In this document: in pieces, positions 18,424 to 29,149 of the stretch
Numbering within the stretch: position 1 is the first letter of the stretch
Layout: the number at the start of each line of letters is the position of its first letter
From: Daphnia carinata
Lineage: Eukaryota > Arthropoda > Branchiopoda > Diplostraca > Daphniidae
Assembly: GCF_022539665.2 (NCBI RefSeq)
Contig: NC_081334.1
Span: forward strand, 8,836,424-8,900,423
Length of the DNA stretch: 64,000 bases
Direction of reading: 5' to 3'
Position numbers and translations under genes: made by a program
The notes under the pieces: model-generated
The model's input: the letters and a program-made list of their open reading frames with translations, nothing else
What the model was told of the DNA's origin: nothing
Databases searched by the model: none

Positions 18424-18624
18424 TGTAACGAGCCCACAGGCTATCCGAAGACGGCCACACCCTCAACATCCCTCAAGCGTTTCACAAGTGAAAGTGAACA
18501 TGTCCCCTCCCATTTTACCTTCATTTTGTATGTGTGTTAGTAGTATAAATACTGCATTTTTGTAACATGTAATGGGGACTTGTTACGACAATCCACTGCA
18601 ATACACAAGGTTTGAAACTTTACA
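18424..18624 (+). repeat. 3' LTR of gypsy-B (201 bp)
   Basis: The sequence is identical to 5236-5436 over all 201 bases that I compared by eye. It is followed by the second CACG target copy and the satellite. Confidence 0.95.
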
Positions 18625-18771
18625 CACGTATATTTGATGCTGTTTGAATGTAGATATTGAAACTGACTCTATAACACTATATTCACATTGAATACACGTA
18701 TATTTGATACCGTTTGAATGTAGATCATGAAATTGATTCTATAACACTATATTCACATTGATTACACGTAT
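18625..18771 (-). repeat. 70-bp satellite remnant between gypsy-B and BEL-1, reverse orientation
   Basis: About two monomers continue the array broken by gypsy-B, starting CACGTATATTTGATGC. The remnant ends in ATTACACGTAT at the start of the BEL-1 LTR. The first four bases are the gypsy-B target duplication. Confidence 0.9.
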
Positions 18772-19139
18772 TGTTCCGACGAAATCGTATCACCGATATG
18801 ACAACCAAGCCTCTCGAACTCGCGCCGTGCTATTGTTTCCATCCTACCTCTGTCTAGTCTAAATTCTCTTCCTCCTACTGTCTGGCTTTAACCCCCTACC
18901 TTTGCTGTCTAGTTTTTGCCCATTCTTGGCAGTATAAAGTTAGTTAGACAACGAGAATACGACACTTAACACGCGTCCATCTCGCTGCCCATTTTTCTGA
19001 CTGTTCTCAGTTCATCATCTTACTTAGCCAAGGTTTCTACCAAAGCGTTATCTTCCTGTACTCATAAATACACACTGCTGCCTACAACAGCAGTTGCTCA
19101 AAACCTCAAGTATTTAACACACAGTCGAGTCCGGTTACA
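18772..19139 (+). repeat. Candidate 5' LTR of BEL-1
   Basis: It starts TGTTCCGACGAAATCG at the satellite junction and ends CCGGTTACA, giving TG...CA ends. A TATAAAG lies at 18933-18939. No partner LTR is in the window, so the edges rest on terminal bases and on the primer site 15 bases further on. Confidence 0.6.
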
Positions 19140-19153
19140 ATAGCGGGAACATT

Positions 19154-19169
19154 TGGTCCTTCGAACTGG
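19154..19169 (+). promoter_or_regulatory. Primer-binding site of BEL-1
   Basis: TGGTCCTTCGAACTGG follows the LTR after a short spacer. BEL-2 has the closely related TGGTCTTTCGAACT at the corresponding place. This primer-site type is common in arthropod BEL/Pao elements. Confidence 0.6.
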
Positions 19170-19574
19170 AGCAGCACGTTGTTCCACGGTTTCACCTCAA
19201 CTGTTATGACTGGAATTTCGGCGATCGTTCTACCACCTCGTGCACGTCTTGCAACCTTCTTCAACAGCTCTGCCCACCAACCCAGGCCCTCCTGTAACAG
19301 TTCACCAATACTAGCCCCTCAGCGCAAGATCCCTAGCAGCAATATTTACGATCACGGACAAGCCATCGCATTCTTTTGACCATCAGGCAGGAGCTACGAG
19401 ATCGTTGGTTGACCACGAGATCATGCGAATCGGCAGCTCTAACATCTTATCAGCTGAGATCGATATAGAAATACGGAAAAGACAGCGACGAGCGATACGC
19501 GCACAGGTGACTACAGCCTGCCGTCAGATCGCTTCGCTAATCAACTCCCACGGCTCACGAGGAGCCATCATAGG

Positions 19575-20516
19575 ATGATCGATCATCTTGGAACGCTAGC
19601 CTCTACGGCAACCCATCTGCAAACCGATCTGCTGAACGCAGAGACAGACCAAACGGAGAATGTGAGACAAGATGCCATACATCTACGTTACGTTCAGCAA
19701 ATAGGCGAAACCCGGGAAGCAGCCCGGGACTACCTGGAATCGAGAGCCGAAGATGCGCCCTCAGAAATATTGGGGGCTCACACAACTCAACCGTCTGCCG
19801 TACAATCAGTTAGTGATAGACAAGAGAGAGCTAGAAGAAGCGAGATCGCAAGCGCCCACCAGAGAGTCGAAGAGGCCCGAATGCAAGCAGACGTCGCACG
19901 TTCGGCGGCAGCAGACGCGGAGAGAGATCTGCAGCGGCTAAGCCTTGACGACCAAGAACCCTTCAGTTCAGTCGACCACTACAACCCGCCCGTCGCACCA
20001 CACGTCGCTGATTGGCTCTTACGACAACGTTTATCGTACGGACAACCTCGAGCCGTTGTCTCAGACGCAACCGATGACTGGATAGACCAGTACTGTTCCG
20101 GCACATTGCCGCCGAATATCGGTCAACGTGGGTTTCGCTCGACGGTGTCAGTAGACCTAGAAGTATTCCATGGGAACTCCCTAGAATAGTTCTCGGGGAT
20201 TGACTTATTTCGCGCGCTCGTGCACGACACGACGAATTCGTCAGGTGAGAAGTTGGCAATGTTGAAACGGTATCTGCGCGGTAATTGTCTAGACGTGATC
20301 TACGGCCTCGGCGGCGGAGAACCAGCCTACACGGAAGCCCTCACTCGTCTGAAGCAGACCTGCGGTCGACGAGACGTCATGAGAGCCGCTGATCTTCAAG
20401 CCCTGAACCAGTTAGAGATTAGGCAGGATCCAGCCACGCTCAGGCGGTTCGCAGAAAGGGTGCGAACTCACTTTTTCGACCTCAGCAGAATTGGGAAATA
20501 TCAGCAGCTGACCTGA
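19575..20516 (+). pseudogene. gag: BEL-1 gag, broken
   Basis: The frame from ATG 19575 runs 204 codons to TAG at 20187, and the same frame resumes immediately and stays open to 20516. At the stop the sequence reads VFHGNSLE*FSGIDLFRALV. BEL Gags usually have Trp here, so TGG to TAG is a simple nonsense change. The first part contains alternating Glu/Arg/Ala helices. The second part (LKRYLRGNCLDVIYGLGGGE, then RLKQTCGRRDVMRAADL) is characteristic of BEL/Pao Gag. Gag should be read upstream of 19575 as well, but that part is also broken. Confidence 0.8.
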
Positions 20517-20584
20517 TCGAAAGAGTTTGCCTAAGACTCAGCCTACATGATCGTCTCGCATGGAATGAGGGGAGACGGGGACAA

Positions 20585-22537
20585 TTGGAGCATCGAAGCC
20601 TGAACGATTTCGGATCCTGGCTCTGCAATCGTGCAGCCGCCTACCAAAACGCGTACAGCATAGCTGCTGAACAATCTGCGCCCCCGAGTTCAGTTGGCCG
20701 CTTCCGGAAAGCCAGAACACATCAGAGCTCGTCGCACCTGACGGGGGAGGAACTACCAAAGAGAACTAGCTGGGCCTACTGTTTCAAATGCGGAAAGGAG
20801 CATAAACTGTCCGACTGCGGGGACTTTAAGACGCTCTCAATTAGAGAACGCGTAACCTTCTGCATGAAACACCGCCTGTGTTTCAGCTGTTTGGGGCCGA
20901 AGCATTCCGTTAGAGACTGTACCACTAAGAAGCCGTGTAAATATCAAGACTGCCGGTATTCGCACCATCCGCTGCTACACGACCCCATACAAGTAACAAC
21001 TAAGCAAGCGCGTTCTACCACTGCACGCATGGGTCGACGACAACGTGTGGCCTTAGGAATGATGCGTCTGGAGATCCAAGCAGCCGATGGAAATTGGCGC
21101 CTGGCCAACGTCTTCATCGACGAAGGGAGTGATTCTACACTCATGAGGAGCGCATTCGCTACATCTCTGAAGATTAAAGGCACCTCTCAAATTCTCGAGA
21201 TCGACGGTGCAGGAGGCGTGGTAAACCGACACAGATCCAGACGTGTCCAGTTCCAGCTACGCACGGAGTCTGGCGAAATCGTCACGTTAGAAGGTTCGAC
21301 GATGAAGATAGTCGCTAGCCCTACGCCCATTACTGATTGGAATCAGATGAAGAACAAATGGCCACACTTGAGAGACTTACCGACCGGAGAAGTAGGTGGA
21401 AAGGTGGACATATTGATCGGCACGGATCATACCCACCTGTTAGCAGTGAAAGAAACGAGAGAAGGCAAGGACTATGAACGGATTGCCTCTCGAACGAGAC
21501 TTGGTTGGATTATCCGGGGAGTTACCACCAAACACACGACAGTAACGGCCGTTCGAGTTTGCACAATATCGTGCCGCATCCCCTTAGACGGTCTCACGGT
21601 TCAGATGCGTCGATTCTGCGACACAGAGGCTTTCGGAACCGAATTTCAAACCGGTTGCCTTTCCCCAGAAGACAACAGAGCCCTCGCGATCATGAAAAAG
21701 AAGACCCAAAAGCTAGACATCGGCTATGAGGTGCTCATCATTTGGAAAGAAGAAGAGCCGAACCTGATCAACAATCGACAGTTGGCCGAAAATCGGCTTA
21801 AGAGTTTGCTGAAGAGATTCGAGCGTAATTCCAAGTTTGAAGAGGATTACCGTAGGGCGATGCAGAAAACATTTGACCACGGTTATGCTTCTCGTCCTCT
21901 AGACCCGGCTTCTGCCAAATATTTCCTTACGCACCACGGAGTATACAAGGGGCCGAACTTGAGGTTCGTCTTCGACACAGCCGCTCCCTTTAGAGGGAAA
22001 TCCCTGAATGACGCTATTGTCAGCGGGCCAGCCCTACAGCCGGCATTAGCAACAGTCCTCAGTCGATTTCGGCAAGATGAAATTGCCTGGGCCTCCGACA
22101 TCGAAGCGATGTTCAGTCGCTTCCGCCTAAACGCCGAAGACGCCAACTACTTCTGTTTTCTTTGGCGAGAAAAGGAAACACACGAACCAGTAGTCTGTAG
22201 GATGGACCGACTACCCTTCGGAGCAAGCTGCTCGCCCTTTGTTGCCATCCACACGGTTCGCCAAATCGTGCGTGACGCCGGAGTAGAAGAAAGGATAATC
22301 ACTGCAACCCGAGATCAGATGTATGTAGACGACTATTTGGGTTCAGCTCCATCCGTTCCAGCGACCTTAAGTGAAGCCCTCGTCGTCAAGACCGCATTGG
22401 CCAACGTCGATCTCAACTTGCAGCGATGGATCTCCAACTCCCGCGAGTTCATGTTAGGGATATCCACCGACATCCCTGAGGATCAACCGGCAACTCACCC
22501 GTTGATCGGGGGAGTAGACGAGAGGTGCTCGGCGTAA
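20585..22537 (+). pseudogene. pol: BEL-1 Gag C-terminus, protease and reverse transcriptase, frameshifted
   Basis: This frame is shifted relative to gag. It carries Cys-rich knuckles (CFKCGKEHKLSDC, CFSCLGPKHSVRDC) and a BEL-type protease signature D-E-G-S in VFIDEGSDSTLMRS. The BEL/Pao RT that follows has RFVFDTAAPFRGKSLNDAI and YVDD in MYVDDYLGSAP. It ends early at GGVDERCSA* because of an indel near 22520; the expected continuation (VLGVMWNTRSDTIGFKV) lies in another frame directly downstream. The RT itself is otherwise well preserved. Confidence 0.85.
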
Positions 22538-22709
22538 TGTGGAACACCCGTTCGGACACGATTGGGTTTAAGGTAGCCGACCCTCCCGACACCGATTTTA
22601 CTCGAGTGGCTCTAGTCAGCCATGTCGCCGGCGTCTTCGACCCGCTAGGAACCGCCTCTCCTCTCATCGTGGAGGCCTTCGTGAGTTAGGCTTAAAGGGC
22701 CTAAATTGG

Positions 22710-24809
22710 ATGGACGTGGTGATCGACGACGATCATATATGGTGGAGCAGGTGGTTTGAAGCCCTTAGTCAGCTGAACGCAATGGAAATGCCGCGTTGTT
22801 TATTCCCGAGAAGACTCAACATCCTGACATCGGAGCTACACACCTTTTGCGACGCTTCCGAGGAGGCCTACGCCACCGTCATCTACATCCGCAACACTTA
22901 TTCCGACGGGCAGATAATTGTTCGACAAGCGAGAGCAGCCAACAAACTCGCACCAAAGAAGGTGATATCGGTGCCGAAATTGGAGCTTAACGCTGCGCTG
23001 CTAGGATCCCGACTGGCAGTAGCATTCCAAACCTCTTTGACGGTTAAGATCCATCGTCGGCGGTTTTGGACAGATAGCAGCACGGTCCGAAACTGGATTA
23101 GATCCGTCGCTGCTCACTATCAAGTTTTCGTCGGCAATCGGGTCGGCGAAATCCAGACGATCACGGAGCCAGAGGAATGGCGATTCATCCCAGGCATCTT
23201 CAACCCAGCCGACGCCGCTACCCGCTCCACCTTGAACGGGGAGGTATTCCCTCCTACTTGGCTAGCGGGACCCGGCTTTCTCGCTCGTTCTGAAGAAGAT
23301 TGGCCAGTAGATCTTCCCTGGAAGGCTATTACAGAAGAAATCAGAACGAGCCGCGCCTATCACGCTGCCGTTCAAGAAGTGAAATTCGACTGGAGCGATG
23401 TAGAAGTCAAGCCCCGCGATGTCGCGACCCTAACAAGAATGAGTACGAAGTTTCTCGACCTCGTCAAGCGTTGCCAAAATGAGGTCTATACTGAAGAGTT
23501 GAAGCGCGTCAAGAAAGAGAAGCCGCTCCAATCAACCTCGAGTTTGCTGGCGTTGGCGCCGATACTCGACGCAGATGGAATCCTACGACTTGGAGGTCGG
23601 GCCGGTCGAGCGAAGCTACCTTACGACCAGCTGCACCCCCCTCTTCTCCCAGGAAAACACCCGTTCTCGGAAAAGATCATCCGTGCCTTCCATGAACACC
23701 TTAAACACGTTGGAACAGACTTCTTTCTTGCCTACCTACGGCAACATTTCTGGATAACCAGCGGACGTGAGGCAGTGAAAAAGGTCCACCGTGCGTGCAT
23801 TACCTGCCGTCGCGACCGAGCCAAGCCCGGGGAGCAATGTATGGCCGATCTACCAGAGTCACGTCTCGATTCCGGCTCACTCCCCTTTACCAGAACCGCG
23901 ATCGACTTATTCGGTCCATTCGACGTAGGCCTTTATCGAAATCGAACCGCCAAGCGCTGGGGAGTTCTGTACACCTGCATGGTGACTCGCGCCATATCCC
24001 TCGAATTAGTGCCATCCCTTTCGACAGCAGATTTCTTGCCCTCGATGCGGAAATTCATCGCGACGTATCGGAAGCCCGCTGTCATCCACTCCGATAACGG
24101 GACGAATTTCGTGGGCGCCGAACGAGAACTACGCGAGGCAGTTGAAGCCTTACACGCTTCCGATGGAGTTCCGGAATTCATGAAAGAATCTGGAATCGAG
24201 TGGACCTTCCAGCCGCCTCGGTCGCCGCACTTCGGAGGCTCTCATGAATCACTGGTGAAGTCAACCAAAAGAGCGCTTTATAACGCACTGGAACAGGAAA
24301 ACAATAGCCTTCGCTATCCATCAGAAGACCTGCTCCGGACCTTGCTATACGAAGTCGCTGGATTGCTGAATACCCGTCCCCTCATTTATGTGAGCTCCGA
24401 TCCAGCTGACTTCCGCCCATTAACTCCGAATGATTTCCTAAATCGTTCCCCCACCGCCTACCCGCCACCCGGATCCTTTGACGACGCTCCACCGCGAGAC
24501 CACTATCGGTATCTGCAAGGCGTCATCAATCTTTTCTGGGATCTATGGAAAACAGTTTACCTGCAATCACTAGCCGCCAGAAAGAAATGGAGGACGGAAC
24601 GCCCGAACTTCAAAATAGGTGATGTTGTCCTCGAGATCGACAAGAGTCTTAGTCGCGGAGTCTGGAACATCGGACACGTCGTGCAGGTGTTCCCGGGATC
24701 AGATGGCTGCGTACGCGCCATCGATATCGAACTACCCTCCGGAATCTTCCGACGCGAGATCACTGAAGTATGCCTTTTGGAATCCGGCCCGATCGAAAGC
24801 AATAAATAG
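22710..24809 (+). pseudogene. pol: BEL-1 RNase H and integrase part of pol
   Basis: The frame of 699 codons starts inside the polyprotein (NWMDVVIDDDHIW), so the ATG at 22710 is internal. RNase H has TFCDASEEAYATVIY and a DSSTV block. Integrase has an HHCC finger (HEHLKHVG ... CITCRRD), D in RTAIDLFGPF, D in HSDNGTNF and E in HFGGSHESL. The C-terminal part (VFPGSDGCVRAIDIELP, EVCLLE) is the usual BEL/Pao end, so pol is complete to its stop. It is separated from the RT part by at least two indels between 22520 and 22690. Confidence 0.85.
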
Positions 24810-24830
24810 TTCGAGCAAAACTGGAATATT

Positions 24831-25099
24831 CAATTTGCGTAGGAACGTCTATGAGCCACAGTTTTCTACCATGAAGGACTTTGTTTTGTGATACTGTTAT
24901 TAGTGAAGACGCTAAACCTTATAAAATGAATCTAAGATTTTTTTTCTTAAAATTTTCCAAGAAATTTTCCATGGAAGGCATGCCAGTGTATTTTTTTTTT
25001 AACTATAACGACATGGCTTGCACATGAAAGAACACGAATTTAGCTCATCCATGAGTCAGTATCAGTATTTAATATGATAAATTTTCCTTTTTTTAATTT
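24831..25099. other. AT-rich non-coding DNA next to BEL-1
   Basis: The stretch is rich in poly-T runs. I see neither satellite, a BEL-1 LTR nor a credible reading frame. It forms the junction between the truncated BEL-1 and the decayed host gene. Confidence 0.5.
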
Positions 25100-25960
25100 G
25101 GTTTAATCACTTTATATTCTTCCTTTTCAGTTTCCTTTTTCTTAATGTTGGCTTTTCTCTTTATCTGTTGTTATTCCTTTCTCTTTTCCTTTTCTTCGAT
25201 GAGTTCAGCCCAATTTTTTTTTACTTTCTGATTTGATTTATCTCGTTTCTTAATATATTTGCCAAGCAATTCCACAGTCTTCTACCTATTGCAATACAGA
25301 AAAATTAAAAGTTTTTAACATCTTACAAATGTGTTTGTCAAATTGATAGTTTACCTGCAAACCTTCAGCTATTTGAAGAGTACCATTTCATGCCAGTTTC
25401 TCTTCAATGCTTCTTGCATTCTCAACTTCAGCTGGGCCTACTAAGATTTTCACGTTTGGTTTAAGTTTTTTTCCATTTTAATCATTGCCATTTATTGATT
25501 TAAAGTGGTCTTTTTCAGAATGTGTGAGGGATTAAAAAATTCCATAAAACCAAATTTGCTGATAACTAGGTAGCCTTCACGGTTGAAAATTGGTGTTGGC
25601 ATTGTACTTGCTACTCTTGGTTCAGGAATTTCTGTTTTGAAAAACTCTGAAAGACCAGAGGTTGATAACACTGATGTTGCCTTGGTGGCTCGTGCAAGTT
25701 TGGCAATTCAGGACCTCTTCTTCTTATTTTTCCTTTTTAATTTCTTCTTCATTTCATCTAACTTTGATTTGGTTTTTGTCTTCTTATCAGATAAATCCAG
25801 CTTTTTACCTGAAAATCAATGGAGTAAACTGGCCGTTTTACTCAAATGTATAGGTTAACACATACCTGTGAAGTGTGAGAGTTTAGCTGCTGGACGTTCT
25901 TCCATTTCTTCAGGATTGTAAGCAAGGTTCCTGGTTCCCATTTTTTGGAAAGAACTACAC
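25100..25960 (-). pseudogene. Decayed SURF6-like (Surfeit locus protein 6 / RRP14) gene
   Basis: On the minus strand several blocks in changing frames match the SURF6 style. They are LAYNPEEMEERPAAKLSHFTG; GKKLDLSDKKTKTKSKL; TPIFNREGYLVISKFGF; VENARSIEEKLA, a stop where Trp is expected, then NGTLQIAEGL; and KKNWAELIEEKEKRKE. Two small introns with good ends are visible: 25865-25809 (57 bp, the codon for G split across it) and 25354-25286 (69 bp). SURF6 is a basic nucleolar protein of ribosome biogenesis. Introns show it is not a processed copy. In-frame stops and frame changes indicate a dead duplicate. The family call is by eye and moderate. Confidence 0.55.
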
Positions 25961-26500
25961 TTTGAGTTGGAATATTGGTCAATGAGCTAGAAATGAAAAC
26001 GCCTTCCGAAGAGAGTTGCTATTTAAGAGCGCCGACGTCAACGCGCCCTCGCTTTTTATCAGGCTCTTCATTTTTTGGGTCCAATTCCTACAAATCTTGT
26101 TTAGACGACACTTTCAAGTTTTCCGTTTTTCCATTTACAAAACGTGCCTCTAATATCATAATCTTTAAACTTCATTATTATTTACCTTGGTCTCTCAACA
26201 TTATCATGGATCAATCCATAAATCACACTATACGAACCTAGCTTATTGTTATTTTCTTTAGAGAACAACATTTTCAAACCAAATCTAGCTTCAGGACGCC
26301 TCCACTTGAGGGCAGTATAAGCAGATGGAAACCATGAGCAATAACAAAGTTATGGCAATCCGTTTTACACACACAAAAAAAAATATTTCGCCAAAAAAAA
26401 AAAATCACACTTTTTTTTTCCGACACGTAGCCATCTACCGCTCAGACTCGTTATTACTGGCGTAGGCAATTTCAGTCCATTGGATGCCATTCGCAGTTAG
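25961..26500. other. Non-coding or decayed sequence upstream of the SURF6-like fragment
   Basis: On the minus strand around 26030-26090 a short ELDPKNEEPDKKRGRVDV block may be a further piece of the same gene. The rest is AT-rich, with A/T runs near 26370-26420, and I see no defined feature. It could have been a promoter shared with the plus-strand fragment that follows. Confidence 0.4.
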
Positions 26501-26513
26501 TTCAGTAGCGTTG

Positions 26514-27245
26514 ATGGAGAATAACGCGTGGCTGGAGGAACAATTGAAAAATGGATAAGATAATACAACAAAAGGATGGTAAGTATAAACATTATTATAT
26601 TGGTTTTCAATTATTAATTATTGTTTGATTAAATAAGTATAGAATTTTAACAAACAATTATTGATTGTTTAGTTATTCAGTCTACCACCTGACAGTGTGT
26701 TAAAGTTAAATTCTGTTAGTGCTGCACTAAAAGAATTGTTAGTAATAAGTCCATGCAGCGAAGGAAGTGAACAATTGTGGGACTGTATTTGGGCTGAAAA
26801 TGGGTGTGGTACGGAAACCCAGAAATAGCACGAGTTCAACATAAAACATGAATTAGCTACTTTTCGGTTTTTTGTCTATCGAAAAAGTATTTTTAATGCT
26901 ATTATTTTGCATTCACAGAATTTTAGCGGGGGATCAAGTCAAGTCTGGAAGTGTTACAGGATGGAAGAGTCAGCCTGTAGTTGCAAAAACACTGAGTGTG
27001 CATTACTGTTAAGGTGTGAGGTAAAGTAATGGAGTATGCAAATTGTCTAATGAGAAGTACCATCTTGTGTGAATGAATCCTGTATAACAGCAATCCTTTA
27101 TAGTTCTGTCACAGCTAGAAGCCTCAAATAATTCTGCTTCCCTTGCTAAAGAACAACTTGTCCTTTACGCTCAGAGTGTTGGTGAAGCTGGATACTTAAA
27201 TGGCCCTAAAGATGTTTCACTTCACTGGCATTGCAGCGATGAACA
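26514..27245 (+). pseudogene. Fragments of a spliced plus-strand gene, unknown product
   Basis: An ATG at 26514 opens MENNAWLEEQLKNG and then hits TAA. A clean GTAAGT donor at 26579 and an acceptor ending at 26672 define a 94-bp intron. After it an open block reads LPPDSVLKLNSVSAALKEL, continues SPCSEGSEQLWDCIW, and is soon interrupted. A further open block near 27110-27245 reads LAKEQLVLYAQSVGEAGYLN and HWHCSDEHHTWTL before a stop. The pieces look like exons of one decayed gene, divergent from the SURF6-like fragment. I do not recognise the family. Confidence 0.4.
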
Positions 27246-27739
27246 TCATACATGGACTCTTTAGGTATGAAAGGAATTTTCTTGAAAAATTTTTGAATTT
27301 ATGATGAAGCTTTTCTCCTCCTTTTTGCCAACCATGTCTAATCTACAGAAAAAAATTTATCCAATAGGAAAGGATTTTCAGCATACTGGGAACACAACTA
27401 TCAACAATGCAACATTCTAGGGGTGCTATTTTATCATTCAAGAGCCTTATACAATGATTTTCATCTGCAATTTGAATGGCCTTTCCCAAGCTTCTGCCAG
27501 AAGTTGAATCTATAAGTCATGTAAGTCACATGAGCAACAATTGAGATGCTTAATGGTGTTGTTTTTCTTTTCTCAGCATAGGTTAATAGTAACATTGGAT
27601 CTGAAAAGATACTTGGTTGGGGCAAGACACTGAATAAATTGTAATGATTGAATGGATGACATGACATTTCTATACTTAATTGGATTCCCGAGACGGTATT
27701 TTGTATTTAAAAAATTGAATTGCATATCTGGGCTTCCTT
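27246..27739. other. Unassigned AT-rich DNA
   Basis: There is no convincing gene, repeat or RNA. A 68-codon minus-strand frame at 27461-27667 has no recognisable features, and I do not support it as a gene. Confidence 0.5.
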
Positions 27740-28096
27740 CCTTTCCGTAGCCCCGTTTCCTCTTGACTCGTAATAAGCCCGTAGGGGGTCATGCCCCTAC
27801 TGTACGGTATATATAAAAACAACATATACCGAGGTTTGGAGGGCTCGGGACGGAAAGGGGACGTGGGGGTCCGCTTAGTCCGATGATGTGTTCACGGAGG
27901 GCGACGTGGCTACCCACAAATCCGAACTTCCGAAGGTTAATCGCTCCTTTAAAAATGTTCCAAATCTTCAGCTCTTCTTCCGGCTTCTCTTAGCCAATCA
28001 CCGGGTAATCTCCCCGGTGGGTCAACAAGGCAGTGTCTCCCCCTGCCTGGGTTGACGGCAACTTTTGAAAGGGCTATTGTGCCTTTTTAAAGTTGC
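27740..28096 (+). other. Hairpin-rich block, possible structured RNA or small mobile element
   Basis: Within 357 bp there are six perfect stems. A closing stem is CCTTTCCGT (27740-27748) with ACGGAAAGG (27850-27858). Inside it lie a GTAGGGG...CCCCTAC hairpin (27781-27800) and CGGTATAT/ATATACCG (27805-27831). Outside it are CACCGGG/CCCGGTG (27999-28019), GTCAAC/GTTGAC with an inner GGCAG/CTGCC (28021-28056), and GCAACTTT/AAAGTTGC (28058-28096). It is GC-rich in an AT-rich surrounding. No coding potential is seen and I cannot match it to a known RNA. A non-autonomous element or a solo LTR is an alternative, since it contains a TATATATAAAA. Confidence 0.45.
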
Positions 28097-28990
28097 AAAA
28101 ATAATTGTAATGGGCAGAGAATTGTCAATAAATTTTTTTTATAAATTTTTTTTGCAAAATTTGTCTCTTTCATTGTCTGCGTTCGCTTTGTTCACACATT
28201 ACATTTATCAATGTTTTTTCTATTTAGCTTGCTCAATTCATCTTTATTGTTTTTGCCACCGTCATGGTAGAAAATTGACTTGTCATTATTAGTAGCTTTG
28301 TTAACGTAAAGTGTAAAGCTTCCTTATATCTCAATGTAGTATGTGATGTGTAATTAGGTAATCAATAGCTGCTTGAAAATGTGCAAACGGTGAAAACAGG
28401 ACACGAAGAACGAACAAAATCATTTTTAGCAGTAGGTTATAATTTTAATATATTTATTGGGATCTTTGTAATTGTTAAAAGGATTGAAAACGTATAAGGA
28501 ATAAATGGTATTAGAATCAATATTGAATTACAATAGTCTTTGTTTTGGTCCTTGCCTCAGACGATAGTTTAAGTTTGTAATATTATTCCTATAAACATTA
28601 TTTATCAAATGTTAGTAATAACAAACTAGTCTTCGTGGTAACATATCTTTGTTTCCAGCAACCACAAAAGCCCCGCGGAACTCATTCAGTTTCCGTATTC
28701 ACAACGAATCAGTGGTTTTTATCTATGGCATAAGCATCGACAAAGGGAAATAATAAAGGAAATGGACTGGGGGTTGGGAGGAATGATTAAAGAGGGTGGA
28801 CAGAACAAGGCTAAGTGCGGAAAAAATGTATTTCTTCTATTATATTTAAAGAAGCGATAGTTGTTCAGTAAACAAAAATTGTGAAAAATGAACCTTATGT
28901 AACGAGCTATTAGCAATAGATAAATACTAACATAATCCGAAATAAGATTGCAACCGAATAAATAATCAAAGATTAACTAGCGTACAAACG
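28097..28990. other. AT-rich DNA without identifiable features
   Basis: I see long T runs near 28130-28160, no long reading frame with recognisable content, and no satellite. A 65-codon minus-strand frame at 28719-28916 is probably chance. Confidence 0.5.
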
Positions 28991-28999
28991 CTAACATGG

Positions 29000-29145
29000 A
29001 AATTGAGAGGAGAAAAAGGCCCAGTCCAATGGAAAAAAGGCCCACTTTTGAATTTGCAAAAAGTGGGCGTTTTTCGTATTGGCCTTTTTCGTCTGGGCCT
29101 TTTTCGCTGGCCTTTTTCGTCTGGGCTTTTTTCTCCGACCTCCGT
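29000..29145. repeat. Imperfect palindrome built from GGCC/TTTTTCG repeats at the satellite edge
   Basis: The left arm has GAGAAAAAGGCCCAGTCC and GGAAAAAAGGCCCAC; the right arm has four short tandem copies of a GGCCTTTTTCGTCTG-like unit and ends GGGCTTTTTTCTCC. The centre is a perfect hairpin, GCCCACTTTT (29040-29049) with AAAAGTGGGC (29059-29068). The forward satellite array starts within a few bases of its right end. Confidence 0.75.
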
Positions 29146-29149
29146 TTCA

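Larger units (their letters stand above)
5236..18624 (+). mobile_element. gypsy-B: complete 13.4-kb Ty3/gypsy retroelement with gag, pol, env-like and ankyrin genes
   Basis: The element has two LTRs that match base for base over 201 bp, a CACG target duplication, a primer site and a polypurine tract. Its four long reading frames (910, 1286, 1369 and 413 residues) are uninterrupted. Gag and pol overlap with pol in the -1 frame. Env starts exactly at a splice acceptor, and a second acceptor precedes the ankyrin gene. Typical gypsy elements are about 5-9 kb; the extra length comes from the long Gag, the very large envelope-like gene and the additional 3' gene. Identical LTRs and intact genes imply a recent insertion into the satellite. 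I cannot place it in a named gypsy lineage by eye. Confidence 0.92.
18772..24830 (+). mobile_element. BEL-1: decayed BEL/Pao retrotransposon, 3' LTR missing
   Basis: A 5' LTR-like segment, a BEL-type primer site, gag with zinc knuckles, and a BEL/Pao pol (protease, RT with YVDD, RNase H, integrase) lie in order. Gag has a premature stop, and frame changes occur between 20516 and 20585 and near 22520-22680. No second LTR matching 18772-19139 occurs after the pol stop at 24809, so the 3' end has been lost and the right boundary (about 24830) is approximate. GC content is clearly higher than in gypsy-B. Confidence 0.85.

Noticed and set aside
25100-25960. Assignment of the decayed gene to the ribosome-biogenesis factor RRS1
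   Set aside because: The KLARATKAT-like stretch suggested it at first, but the order of the other blocks (PIFNREG...KFGF, ARSIEEKLA, KKNWAELIEEKEKRKE) fits SURF6 better.
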